64,000 bases of DNA. Source: Rhineura floridana (lineage: Eukaryota; Chordata; Lepidosauria; Squamata; Rhineuridae). Below, one piece after another: positions 1 to 59,300 of the stretch. The first letter of the stretch is position 1. Each line of letters begins with the position of its first letter. The translations under genes and the position numbers were made by a program. The stretch is from the NCBI RefSeq assembly GCF_030035675.1, contig NC_084483.1, positions 144,991,425 to 145,055,424 on the forward strand, read 5' to 3'. The notes below the pieces were generated by a model that saw nothing but the letters and a program-made list of their open reading frames with translations, was not told the DNA's origin and ran no database searches.

Positions 1-207
1 TGTGGCCCTGTTAAAAAAACAACCCACAGCTATTTAAAACAATCTTTATATAATTGTGTGTGATAGGATTTGAGCAGTCATCAGAGTTTCTACTAAGGGC
101 AGTCTGCTGTGGCTACCACTATTTAAAAAATGTTTCAGTCAATCATACTTAGAAGTGTTGCTGTAGTGAAATGGGACTTACTCACTTTTTATAATTTTTT
201 TTTTAAG

Positions 208-31692
<31,485 letters not shown>

Positions 31693-32204
31693 TTATTCTC
31701 CAGGGAAATGCACTTAATTTAGACCAATGCTGATACTTTGTTGGAGCAAGTGTTGCTCTTTGCTCTTCAATCTACAAAGCAGTGAAGGATCTTGCATCAG
31801 TCTGTGGATGGACTAGATGATTTGGAAAAGCTTTCCATCTCTAGTTCCTACGACTATGAATGTGATCTGGCATTGGGTTAAACGCCATGAAATATTTGTG
31901 TAACATTGCCTTACTGGTACATCACAGTGATGTTACTGACAGATGAAGTGCACAGAGACTTGATGGAGTATGTGAATTTTCCAGGGTTTTTTGTAGTTTA
32001 CACAACAAAACAATTTTAATGGTTTGCTAGTTCCTGCCTATTAAGCCATAAAATACCATTTTCTGGTATTTAGATACATCTGTTATGAGAAATCTGAATT
32101 ATATACCATGACTAAACAACTACAAAAAATCTTGATTTTTAAGGCCCATACAAAACACTGTTAGAATATATATTTAGCAGGCATCTTAGAAAAGCAATAA
32201 AAGT

Positions 32205-32590
32205 GAAAATAGACTGTCTTCAAGTCGATCTCGACTTATGGCTACCCTATGAATAGGGATTTCATGGTAAGGGGTATTCAGAGGTGGTTTACCATTGCCT
32301 CCCTCCGAGGCTAGTCCTTCCCAGCTGGCTAGGGCCTGTTCAGCTTGCCACAGCTGCACAAGCCAGCCCCTTCCTTGTCCGCAACTGCCAACTGGGGGGG
32401 CAGCTGGGCTCCTTGGGACTATGCAGCTTGCCCATGGCTGCACAGGTGGCAGGGCACGTAACCCCTGAGCCACTCACTGTGAGAGTGACCCTTGGCCCTT
32501 GACACCCAGGAGACAGGAGCGGGGATTTGAACTCTGAGTTTGGATTCCCAGCCAGGCTCTCCTCCCCACCGTGCTATGCCAGCTGTTAAT
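32205..32590. mobile_element. SINE-like element in the PRKD3 3' UTR
   Basis: gtcgatctcgacttatggct, accctatgaatagggatttc, ggtggtttaccattgcctcc, then a GC-rich body and ggggatttgaactctgag. Same family as 10452-10645 but longer. Confidence 0.6.
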
Positions 32591-34694
32591 AAAAGTGAAG
32601 GGGACAAATAATGTTGATTGAGACAGCTCAAGATTTGCCTGTAAGGTCCTTCAGCTTAATTAGAGAAACCTCTTGATGTATGGAAATACAGAGTAGTAAA
32701 AGGACTTCATAGTCCTACTGAATACAGGCAAGCTGTTCTTTAGCTGTTCCAGTTAGGAGAACAAAAACCATATATGGTGGATTAGCACTGTATGACAGAT
32801 GTTAGTGTGACTTTGGGGTGTATTGAGGGCTTGGTATCTTTAAGGGCCAGAACCTAGGGGTGTAATTTGCATATGGCCGGGAAGAAAATGTGCTTCCCCA
32901 GTTTTTGGGGGGGCACAACAGTTTCCTCAGCTAGACATAATCCACCACTGAGTTTAAAAAAAGCAACTGGTCTCTTCTGCAGAGGACATTGTTGCATTGG
33001 ATAAAATAAATTGGAGCTCCTGCAGTGTGTATTCTCTCTCATGGCACATGGGACATCTTTGGCTCCAGCCAAGTAGCATACAGTGCGTGCCTAAGATCTT
33101 AGGTTGCTTAGCCTTCCACTGTGGAAAATGATTTGTGGTGGGAAGTTCAAAGTAGTAGGTATGTTGCAATACCGTTGTGGGGAGAAAATATACTTCTTCG
33201 CGCCTGTTCATTTTTGGTCTGTGTGAGACTTGTCTGTAGTAGCTTGGCCAAAAAGAATCTTTAATATTCTTTAAAGGACACAGCTAGGAATTAATATTTT
33301 ATTTAATTTTCAATTAATTCTAGTAACTTCAGACTCCACAGTGCAATATATCGTTAGGATCTCTGGTGTCATGGAGGAAGATGCCATCATTTTGTGGTTA
33401 CATTGCTGTTGATTTTTCTTTGCTTTTTAGTTTGCTTCTCTTCTGCTTTCTTGAAACCTTGAAGTTCAGCGAAATCACTAGTAGCTCTTCACTGTTTTAG
33501 CTGCTAGTGATTAGGAGGTGTGAGAGGAGTTGTGGCATGAGGCTTTGCCTTTTGCTTCCTGGGTTTGTCACTCAGAAGTTAAGGGTGGGGAGAAAGGATG
33601 CCTCCATCTTTCCTCGTTGCACACAGATTCAGTTGCAAGGTGCTTGATGCAGTTGCCTTTTTCTTAAAAGATCTACTGATAAGAAAAGGTGGCTTGGGGC
33701 TGAAGCTTCTTTCCTCTTTGTTCTCTTTCTGCTAACAGGTCTGCCTAAGAGATGCTTACTCATATGTAATGCACACAGTTCTCAATTATGGATGAGGAGA
33801 ATCAGTTTGGCAATCACTCCTAGACTCTAATGGATATGAATGGGTATTTCTTTACAGATTGATTAATTGCATTAACTTTTTAATTAAAGAATTCACTTGC
33901 AGGCTACTATTTGTTCGATGATAGTATTAATTTTTTGTTGCTATGTGAATAACAGCCTGTCAATTCTGTTTGCATCCACCTTTCTTCTTTTTCTGATGTC
34001 TTGTCCAACTTTTTCCTCAGATCTTTCTTTAGCATCTTTTCTCCTACAACTGTCATCAGCTGACTTCTTGTTCCTTTGCTTTCCCCTGACATTCCTGCCC
34101 TCCCTTCACCTGTCCTGTATTGTACGTCATCACAGGACTAGGCTTTACACTTGTGCTAAAATTATTCCAGTGTATGTCTGTGAATTACAACTACGTAAAG
34201 AGCAAGACAGGAACAAGGAGGAGGAATCTCAAAAATCTTACCCCAATAAGAAATGGCCCAGTGCATATGTATATTTAGTTAAGTTAAAACAGTTTTTTAA
34301 ACCAGTGACATCTTGAAAAATGATGGAAGCAGCTATATGAAGATAATTTAAAGCCTCATGCTTGCTGTTGAATTGTAATGGATTGGGGTGAAAACACAGA
34401 AATTTAGCCTAATTACTCTGTGACTAGTGCGTCATGTCCTATGAATTGCTCAAGTTGATGGGACAGTAGGCTGTTTCTAAAAAGGGTTCATCAAGCTATC
34501 CTAAACAGAGGAAGAACTGGGTGTGGGAAGGTAATATGTATGCTGGGTTCAATTGTAGAGGATGTGTTCACAGAGCAAGCACTGTATTTGTGGGTAAATT
34601 ATATATTGATTGTGATTTACTTCCACAAGCACAGAGGAAGAACTTTTTGTGCCTGAATGTATCTGCTTATATGACTATTTTTGCAAGTTAGTTT

Positions 34695-34830
34695 TTATCA
34701 GAGGTGGATAACCTGTGGCTGTTCAGATGGCGTTGGACCACAATGTCCATTATCCTTGACCATTGGCTATGCTGGCTGGGACTGTTGGGAGCTAGAGTCC
34801 AATACATTTTTGGAGGGCCACGGTTTCCTC
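34695..34830. mobile_element. Palindromic MITE (hAT-like), diverged
   Basis: tcagaggtggataacctgtg, ccttgaccattggctatgct, then tggagggccacggtttcctc; same layout as 23591-23724. Confidence 0.7.
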
Positions 34831-35678
34831 ATTTACTGCACAATCTTATGCATCTCTATTCAGAAAGATGCTCCACTGAGATCAGTAGGGTTCACTCTTG
34901 GGTAATTGTGTATAGGATTGCAGCCTTAGAATGTTAAAGGCTACCTGCCAACCAGTGCAATGTCACTGAAGTCACTGGAATTTCCACAAGTAAATCTAAA
35001 ATAAAAACCTGGCTTAAACTTTTATCTCATTTCAACCAACTGCTCTATTTATAATAGATTATTGGCATACAAATTAACTAACCTGGGTCTAGTTATGGAC
35101 TTAATCTTTTCAGGGAAATGTGGCCTAGAATTCAAATAAGCTGTTTAAACATGCCAACAATAACATATAAATTAGGTCTAAGAGCTCTAGTAAACTGGTC
35201 AGTGAACTGCAGTCAGTCACATGTGGATTATAAAAACATTCATTTTTACAGTATTGAGTTGGAGATCGTTTCAGGGAACTGAATTCTCCAAATGGTGAAA
35301 ACCCCTCTGAAATAATGCAGCTGCTTGGAAATCCAAAAGGCAAACAAAATAGTGAACCAGCATCTTTGATCAGATTATCCTTGCAGTTAAGCTGTCAACA
35401 GAAACTTATTCAGAATTAAATCTAGAAAATGTTTTCCCCTGTAGAAAAGATAATTGTAATTTTATCGTCACCTGCTACTTGACCTTTTCTACAGTAGGCA
35501 TTGCAGGCAATGCTCTCGGGGGGGGGGGGAATCCACAATAGGGAAGAGAATGATGAAGTCTCAAAGGCAACTAAAATGTCATGGATGAATTAAATTATTA
35601 GAAGCTGCTGTACTAAACTGCTCCCACTCATGATGGAAGTCAGTTTATCTACAGTTGGAACTATTCTGTATTTAAAAC

Positions 35679-35730
35679 ATGGGTTTCAACACTGAAAGTG
35701 ACTGATGGGTTTCAACACTGAAAGTGACTG
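35679..35730. repeat. Perfect 26-bp tandem duplication
   Basis: atgggtttcaacactgaaag followed by tgactg occurs twice in immediate succession. Confidence 0.9.
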
Positions 35731-36457
35731 TTGGAGCATAACAAAATTTGTTGTGGCATAACTATTAATCTACCAGAAGCATTCATAGATATTTCATTGG
35801 TTTGTCATATTGTTCTTTGTAAACTTAAGCAACAGGATAGGTTCAAAATTATTCCCGTTATACCCACAGTACTATCCTATAGATGTCTACTCAGAAATAA
35901 GTCCCTTTGCATTCATTAGGGTTTACTTCCAGGCAAGTGCATGCAGGATTGCAGCCTTAATATTAGTTTCAGCATTGAACAGTCATATTTAAATAGAAGC
36001 AAACCAAGTCTAGGAGGTACAGCATAAGGTATGTTTCTTGGTTTAATTTCAGGACAGCAAAGGGGTGGACCAGTAGGGTTGGAATACAAACCCTGTTGTG
36101 GCTAAATATGAGAAATAACTGGAATGTTTCTACTCTGTAACGGTTGTTACACACTTTGTAAACCATAAATAAACTGCATAGCTTGCACTCTAACTTTCCT
36201 ATGAATGCTTAAAATATTATTAAATCAGAGCTGTAAGTCACTGAAAGGTTGGCATTAATCTGTTGCTCCAGATAAATTTGTACCATGTTACATTATCATT
36301 AATCTTTGTTTTTGAGTTTTAAGTTGCATTCATTGAAGAAACAGTGCTGTATTGATGCTAGAAGATATGTAAAATTTGTACCCTCAAAAAGACACTGTCA
36401 AGTACTTTTTTATATTTTTATATGTCCCATTGTTTGTAAATATCCTATAAGCTTGAA

Positions 36458-36470
36458 AATAAATTTTATT
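36458..36470. terminator. Back-to-back poly(A) hexamers between convergent genes
   Basis: AATAAA on the plus strand (36458-36463) is followed at once by TTTATT (36465-36470), which is AATAAA on the minus strand. PRKD3 and NDUFAF7 converge here, so the site could end either or both transcripts. Inference only; NDUFAF7 would then have a 3' UTR of about 1.2 kb. Confidence 0.4.
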
Positions 36471-36480
36471 TCCCTATCAT

Positions 36481-37672
36481 GTGTCTTTTCCATTGCCATA
36501 TCCTCTGTACTACTATTAACTTTGGTAATGGTCTATCAGAAACTCTGTGTGCAGGCATTGCTGTAGAAAATATGACTGTAAATTTAACTGGATTCACTTG
36601 TTAGTGCTAGTAACTTGCTGCTAAAGAATTAGCTGCTCAATTCAAATCAGTATGTGAAATTCAGTCCCCTGCTCTTCTAATGTTTCTTGACTCTTGCTTT
36701 TGATCCCATTACGTTTGCCAGGCCACAATGCTGCAGGGACAGAAGCTACACCTGTCAGAATTCCTCTTTTGTGCTACTCTTGGACCTGGGAACACTATGC
36801 CTCGCTGTCTGCAGTCCTCTAGAGCTCCCTTGCTTGGCCACTTCTTGCCTCCAAGTTTTCCTGCTTTCTAGAGCTCCTCCTCCTGGTTTGCCTAGCCTTT
36901 GAGATTAAAACTTTAGAGACCAAGTGACATTGTTCCTTTCTCTCAAAGATGCTAAGCTGCAAACATTTGAACAGCTTTGTTCTCTGAGCTGTTGGAATGT
37001 TTGTGCTCAGCTAGTGTTGGACGCTTCACCATCACAAATACGATGTAACTCAGATTATACAGCCCATTTGCATTCCTGTTTACCAGAATTCTTGATAGAA
37101 TCGGGGAGATCCCTCCCATTTAAGAGGCAAGAATGAGACATAATGTATATCCACTGTTCTTATAATTGCATTTGTTATTCCACTGAAACCATTTTACAAA
37201 TTAGAAGCACACACTGCACCAAATCAGGAGGGAGGTCTACCATTTACAAATGACAATATGCTCTTCTCCCTGACGCTGTACTCCGTTCCCATGCGCCTAG
37301 TAGGTGACTGAGCCATGTACCCGTCATCTGCAGAATGATATATTATCTCAAGGTTTAATGACAACTTAAAAATACGTTACACAAACTTATAAGCCCTCAC
37401 TTAGGGACAAAAAAGTGAGATCCTTAATATAAACACTTTTACAAGAAAATAGATGAATAGAATAAGGTCAAATATACTTTTTCTCCATCTAGAATGTGTT
37501 GTGTATTTTCTCCAGGGTTACTGTCAGCTTTTAGTTTTACTGAAACCATAATTTTCAGGACCAGCTGCATGTTAAATGGTATATAGTGACTGAATTCTTA
37601 GATATTTGACACAATCAGTCACATTATTTTATGAGCCCTTCAAACGTAATACAGAACATTCACATTTTGGGT
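36481..37672. other. Region between convergent PRKD3 and NDUFAF7
   Basis: Probably NDUFAF7 3' UTR on the minus strand, at least near 37.3-37.67 kb. No mobile element recognised. Confidence 0.45.
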
Positions 37673-52895
<15,223 letters not shown>

Positions 52896-53192
52896 GCCTG
52901 CACTGTCTGTAGTTCTCGTCGACCTTTCTTCACCTCATCAACCAGTAAGTCCTGGTAGCTCACTTAAAAAAAATTATGTAAAGCTTCAAATAAGCCCACG
53001 TTGCAGTCCACGCTTATGCTGTGATATTACAATATACATAAACAAGCGGACTCGCCTCCTCCCGTTTGTTTTCTAAATCTGCGACGCTAATAACATAGAA
53101 TTCTTATCTTGCAGGACCTTTTACTGGAGAGGGCACCGTCATCACTACTCTCCGGAAGCTAGAGTGGCGCCTGCGTGGTCTGGCAGGAGAAG
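52896..53192. promoter_or_regulatory. Shared NDUFAF7-CEBPZ bidirectional promoter
   Basis: The two start codons face away from each other 297 bp apart, so both promoters and 5' UTRs must lie here or overlap. A YY1-like word (AAGATGGCGGC, 53190-53200) contains the CEBPZ ATG, and an ETS-like CCGGAAG lies near 53152. No TATA box is placed convincingly. The head-to-head pairing agrees with the human locus. Only moderately GC-rich, so not a strong CpG island by eye. Confidence 0.75.
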
Positions 53193-53309
53193 ATGGCGGC
53201 GTTGTCGGAGTTAGATTGCAAAGAGTCGCATGAGCGAGATTGCGAGGAAAAGGCTGATGATGGAAGTGGTTTTACTCTGGAGGAGGTGCTGCGCCTCGGG
53301 GGGTCCAAA
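53193..53309 (+). CDS. CEBPZ: CEBPZ exon 1
   Basis: The ATG sits in AAGATGGCGGC and opens exactly 39 codons: [19 protein letters not shown]… ending [13 protein letters not shown] before gtaagg. The family start MAA and the conserved EEVLRLGG end support it. Confidence 0.93.
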
Positions 53310-56300
53310 GTAAGGGAGATTCTCCGAGGCGACCAGTAAAGGGGGAAAGGGACATACCCGGATATCGTTTTCCTTCCACGTGGTGGAAGGGGGCGAGAGC
53401 TTTGAGTTAGCCTGGCTATTATGCCTTGGGAAGTATTTACTTAACTGGCGGGGTTTCTCTAAAAGAGCATATTGTCGAATTTTTGTCTCTTATGTTGCAC
53501 CGTTTTTAAAAAAAGAGATGGAGATAAAGCAGCAGTCCTGCTGTGTGTGATACGTGAGGATTTTGGATACAGCATTCTGTGACAGTCAACGATTTTTTTT
53601 TCATTTTTAAACTTTTCTTCCTCTCCCACTGGTTTTGTATAACACCTTCTGGCACCATAAAGACCAGCAGAGCTATTGTAACGTAAATGTATGTCTGTAA
53701 ACATTTATGTTGGTCACTGATTCATAAGGTCACCATAAGTCATAGTCGACTTGAAGGCACATAACAACAAAACACTTATGTTACAATAAGCCTGTTGTCT
53801 TTAAACTTTTTTATGCACTGCCACAAATTAAGGAAGAGCTCTAATTTTTGTAAATCTTTTTAGTCAGTCCAATAGAAGTTTCAGCACTTTGAAAGCAAGT
53901 GGGACATTCCTAAGTTTAGGAAATTGATTGCATTGATGGATATTTCAGAGACATGTGTCAGTTAGAAGCAGTAATGGGTAACAACATTTCATGATGGTCT
54001 ACAATATGCGATCAATGATAGTAGACAACAGATCTATTGAGTCCCTTCCATTTCTCTTTCTTGTGGACTTCCAAAAACATCTAGCAGTTGCTGTGGAAAA
54101 CAGGATGTAAAACTAGATGGACCTTTGGTCTGATCCAACAGGACTTTTCTTCTTATGGTGGATCAATATTATCTAGCTCTTGTACTATTCTTGTGCCTGC
54201 TTTTTTGCCTACTCTGCTTACTGAGATCCCAGTTTAATGTAAAGGGCAAGTATTGACTTTTTTACAGGCTTGTAGATGTATATCAACTTTCCTATATGTT
54301 TCAATTCCCATCAAAAACACCTGGAGGGTATCTGGTTGGTGAAAAGTGATGTATATTAAAATACAGAAAAATCTATTTACTGCTTCTTTACTCTGTCTCC
54401 AGCAAGCATACTACTGGGTTCCTTTTCTTGTAGAAGCTGTCTACATATGTTATAAATCTGTATGATTTGAGTGTTTATTGTGTACGTATTGTCAAATGAT
54501 ATCATCCATATTCCATAAATACATTAATGAGATACCATGTCATTTTGTTTTATACAGCAAGATTATATCATGCTTGCTGCTTTGGATGAGACAGAAGAAG
54601 TTGTAGATGGTGGCAGAAAAGGAGCAATTGATGATCTAAAGCATGGTGAACTGGAGGCATTTATAAATTCACTGGGTGTGAGCAAATATTCAAAGCAATT
54701 CCTATTGGCAGAAGATGAAAAAGAAGAGGAGGGAACAGCAGCTGAAAGAGAACAAAAGCTACAGAAAAAACAAAAAGTCAACCAAAAGGAAGTAAGCCAA
54801 ACTACAGTTGAAAAGAAAGAAAACCAAGTGAAAGGAAGTAAAGGAAAAATACAGTCAAGTAATGCCAAAGATAATAAGAAAAAGCCAGTTCCCAGTAGTA
54901 CACTGCTGGGAACAAAGAAGGACAAGGAAGAAGTCGTCTTTCAGTTTCATGAGCGGCAGGTGCTGCTGATAAAACCGGGGGGCAAATGGTATGATTTGGA
55001 GTATACAAATGAATGTTCTGCTGAACCCCAAAATCAGTCTCTTGTATTCAAGTATAAGGCCTTGGCTCAAAAGCTGTACCAACAGGAGGCAGACATCTAC
55101 AAGAACAAGACAAATCTACGGAAAGGATCATCATCTGCTTGGATGAAAACTGTAGTATCGTCAGGGACTCTTGCTGACAGAATGGCTGCCATGACCCTTC
55201 TTATTCAAGATACTGCTGTCCACTCACTTCAGTTTATAGAGACCCTGGTGAATCTGATCAAAAAGAAAGGTAGTAGAAGGCAGAGCTTAATTGCCTTGGA
55301 TACTTTCAAAGAGCTTCTCATGACACATCTTCTACCAGACAGTCGTAAGCTGCACACTTTCTCCCAACATCCTTTGGGCTCTCTGGAGAAGCTTTCAAGT
55401 GGCAATAGAGACTCAAGGGACAGGCGCTTGATTTTGTGGTATTTTGAGCATCAGCTGAAGCACTGGGTGGCTGAATTTGTGCAAGTGTTAGAATCACTGA
55501 CTCATGATCCCCTGATGGCAACAAAAACTCGTGCTCTTGCTGTTGCTCATGAACTTCTTTGTAACAAGTCAGAGGAAGAGAAAGCTTTTCTGGTGCAGTT
55601 AGTAAATAAACTGGGAGATCCTCAAAACAAAGTAGCCACCAAAGCATCTTATCTTTTAGAGACTTTGCTTTATAAGCATCCCAACATGAAAGGAGTGGTG
55701 TGTAACGAAGTGGAGAGGCTTCTATATAGGTCAAATATTAGCCCCAAAGCACAATACTATGCAATCTGCTTTTTGAACCAAATAGTTCTTAGCCATGAGG
55801 AGAGTGAACTGGCTAACAAACTCATTACACTCTACTTTTGCTTTTTTGGGTCTTGCATCAAGAAAAAAGATGTTGAGTCCAAAATGCTTAGTGCTCTATT
55901 GACAGGGGTGAACAGAGCTTACCCTTATGCTCAGACTAGTGATGAAAAAGTAAAAGAGCAAATGAATACTTTGTTTAAGGTGTTGCACCTTGTGAACTTC
56001 AGCACTAGCATCCAGGCCTTGATGTTGCTATTCCAAGTAATGGACTCTAATCAGACAGTATCTGACCGATATTACACCGCCCTATACAAGTAAGCATTCC
56101 ATACATTTTGATGTATCTGCTAAATATATTCTAGAATATTTACTGTTGATCAGTTTTTAATGGTTTATGCAAATGTAAACTGTGTACATATATTGATGGT
56201 ATGAAAAATTCACTTCTTCCACCTTTGCATAACAACAATTGCTCTATCTATTTTTGGCAACTGATAGGTACACTTTTGCTTGAAAGCTCATGTCAGTGTA

Positions 56301-59300
56301 AACTAGTTAGTCTTAAAACTGGCAGTTTGTCTTTATTCACCTACAGTAGGGCCCCACTCATATGGCAAGTTAGGCTCTAGACCCCCGCTGGAAAGCGAAA
56401 ACTGCTGAAAAGCGGATCAGCTGTAGTGTGGGGGTCTGGAACCCAACCCACTGATTTCACCAGAGGAGGAGAAGATCAGATCTTCCCCTCCTCGGGTGCG
56501 ATCAGCTCAAGCGCGAGTCTGATTGCTCCAGAAGAGGAGAAGATCAGCTGTAGCACGCTACAGCAGATCTTCCCCTTCTCTGGCGCGATCACCTGGAGTG
56601 CACGAGTCTGACCGCCCCTGAGGAGGAGAAGATCAGCTGTAGCACGCTACAGCAGATCTTCCCCTTCTCTGGCGCGATCACCTGGAGTGCACGAGTCTGA
56701 CCGCCCCTGAGGAGGAGAAGATCAGCTGTAGCACGCTACAGCTGATCTTTCCCTCTGGTGTGATTGGCTCGAGCAGGGGAATGTGATCGTGCCAGAAGAG
56801 GAGAAGATCGGCTGTAGCAAGCTACGGCTGATCTTCCCCTCCTCCGGCACGATCAGCTGGAGTGCGTGAGTCTGACCGCCCCCGAAGAGGAGAGGATCAG
56901 CTCAAGCGGGGGAGTCTGATTGCGCCAGAAGAGGAGAAGATCAGCTGTAGCACGCTACAGCTGATCTTCCCCTCCTCTGGTGTGATCAGCTGCAGGGAGC
57001 TCCAGCCCCCCTCCAGCTGATTGCCCTGCTGCTGCCGTATTTATGGAACGCGGAGAAGTGGGGCCCTACTGTATTGATTATCCTTGAATGAAGCAGGGTT
57101 GAGGCCAGAACCCCCTGTTGTCAACAGTTTTTTTTTCTCCTGCCTCTGAACTCATTCTGGCTTCTCATTCGCACGTTTATAGCACAATCTTAAGTGGAGT
57201 GGGGAATCAAAAGTGGCTGATGCTCCATATTTCCAAAGCCTTGTTGGCTTGTACCACCCAGGGCAAGAGGTGGTGGTGGTGTGTGGCGGGGGGCATGCTT
57301 CTTTTTGCTCCTGTGGTTCTTGCTTTCTTCAATCTTCCCCCGCTCCCCTCAGTTGAAACAAATGGTAGATATATGCTCATGGAGCTTTCCAGGCACAGTG
57401 GGTGCTTCATGAGCAAAGATTCTCTCCACTGTCACAGAGGCATCTCCATCCCATACTAACTCCCTCCAGCAAGTGGACCTGAGGGCTAGGGTATCCTTGT
57501 TAATGTTCAAATAAAACGGGTTTAAGTGAGTAGGGGGAGTTTTCACTCAGTATTGTTAACTGTAAATAAGTCTTCGAAATGCAATGCTTTCATTAATATA
57601 TTTAATAAGTTGTAATTCTAGGACTTTAGTGTAAAGTGGGAGCTATTTAATTAATAGAGTGAGTAAAAAAAGCTGTATTTTGCGTCAACAGTAGTAGGAA
57701 ATGATGCAACTGTCATTTTGGTTTATACTACAAATTCAGGAGAATGAGTTACTTATTTATAAATAGGTCAATGCTTGTAATTTTCTTTTTTCTGCAGGAA
57801 GCTGCTGGACCCAGGATTAGCAGTATGTGCCAAGCAGTCCATGTTTCTCAACCTTGTCTACAAATCTTTGAAAGCTGATATAGTACAGCAACGGGTGAAA
57901 GCTTTTGTGAAGCGATTGCTTCAAGTCACCTGTGGTCAGATGGCACCGTTCACCTGTGGAGCTTTGTACCTTGTGTCCGAACTTCTGAAAATAAAACCAG
58001 GGTTACGGGTACAGCTGCAGGATCACGTGGTATGATATTCCTGTTAAATGATTTTTCATACTCTGTCTTTGTACTACTAGCTGTTGACAGTCTGCTTCTA
58101 AAGTCTGCTTCCAAAGCTGGTTTGCTTTACAAATGAGATGAGTGGCTTACATTTGTTTAAGAGTTATCCAGTATTTTATCTTTCTTAAAATCATTTCAGT
58201 ATTGCATATTTTAGTTTAAAAGCCACTATGATGTGGTGGTTTGCATCTAGATACACTCTGGAAGGGATGAGCAACTTGATTTTACACTGAGTAGCACTAG
58301 TGGAAATATATTAGGGGTGCAGGACAATATGTATTTGTGCAAATGAACAAACACACATGTTATTGCATGCCATTCACAGTGTACACTTTGTTTTCATGAG
58401 CACAGTAGATGACAAACTATGGATTAGATATTTTACACTTTGATTTCTGAATGTAAGTATTGTAGAATGTCTCCCTATAGTATTTCAAAACTTGAAAAAG
58501 CTTGGTATATTGGCTTGCAAGTTATAGAGCTGTAATTTTCATTTATTTAAGAATTTCTCAAGTTGTCTTCAAGATAGCTATCAATTCATACTAAAAATAA
58601 AACATACCAAATTTCCAAATCTCTGATTGAGCAATATCTTCATTAGGGCCAGCTAAAATGTACAAAATATTAAGGACACCCTGTACATTTTAATTAGCTA
58701 CAACAGTGATTATAGCACCAGAACCAAAAAAATGAAGCTTTCATTACCCTTTTGTTTGTGTTAAGACTTCCTTTACACTTTTCCTTCTGAAGGCATGCTA
58801 ATTCAGTCACATTTTGTGTCTTCTACTTTGTGGGCTGAAAACTTAAAAACCAAACACAATGTAAACCAGTGCTTGAAAACTCTTAACAGTGCTTGTGGAC
58901 AGCACAATCAAGTGCATGTCTATTCAGAAGTAAGTCCCACTGAGTTCACGGGGACTTAGCCTGCAAACCTATATACACTGAGGCTAAGTCCCACTGAACT
59001 CCGTGGGACTACCTCTGAGGCTGCAATTCTATGAAAACTTACCAGGAAGTAAGTGTAATGAACTCAGTGGAAATTGTGTCTCATTAGAAATGCATAGGAT
59101 TGCTGTGTAAGTAACATTTTTCTCACCCTGACCTGTGCTAGAAATGTTCAATAAAACAAAACACAAATTCTGTTCCAGGAAGTATATTCATATTGAAATA
59201 TATTTTTCAAGTAGCAGACTTCTCTAACTTCCCTACTATCACTTTCACTCTTGGATTTCCCTTTCCAAGGTATTGCTTGGTGTTCAGGAGGAGTATTCCA

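Larger units (their letters stand above)
31693..36480 (+). other. PRKD3: PRKD3 3' UTR (extent inferred)
   Basis: AT-rich non-coding sequence after the stop. AATAAA-type hexamers occur near 32198, 32590, 33004, at 36168-36173 and at 36458-36463; the last sits in a U-rich setting followed by a T/G-rich stretch and is my preferred distal end. The UTR contains a SINE (32205-32590), a palindromic MITE (34695-34830) and short palindromic repeat pieces (34845-34930, 35865-35960). A 139-codon open frame at 33897-34316 has no family resemblance that I see and is treated as chance. The true 3' end cannot be fixed from sequence alone. Confidence 0.5.

Noticed and set aside
33897-34316. 139-codon hydrophobic frame after PRKD3
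   Set aside because: Lies in the inferred 3' UTR, T-rich DNA gives chance hydrophobic stretches, and no family is recognised.
54537-54557. ATG at 54537 as the CEBPZ start (518-codon single frame)
   Set aside because: The acceptor at 54557 and the conserved first exon ending [10 protein letters not shown] show that translation starts at 53193.
54563-55734. Minus-strand frames opposite CEBPZ exon 2
   Set aside because: Shadows of the coding strand; no splice or family support.
56344-57071. CRISPR array, because of regular palindromic units
   Set aside because: Units are contiguous without spacers, lie in a vertebrate intron and are bounded by transposon termini.
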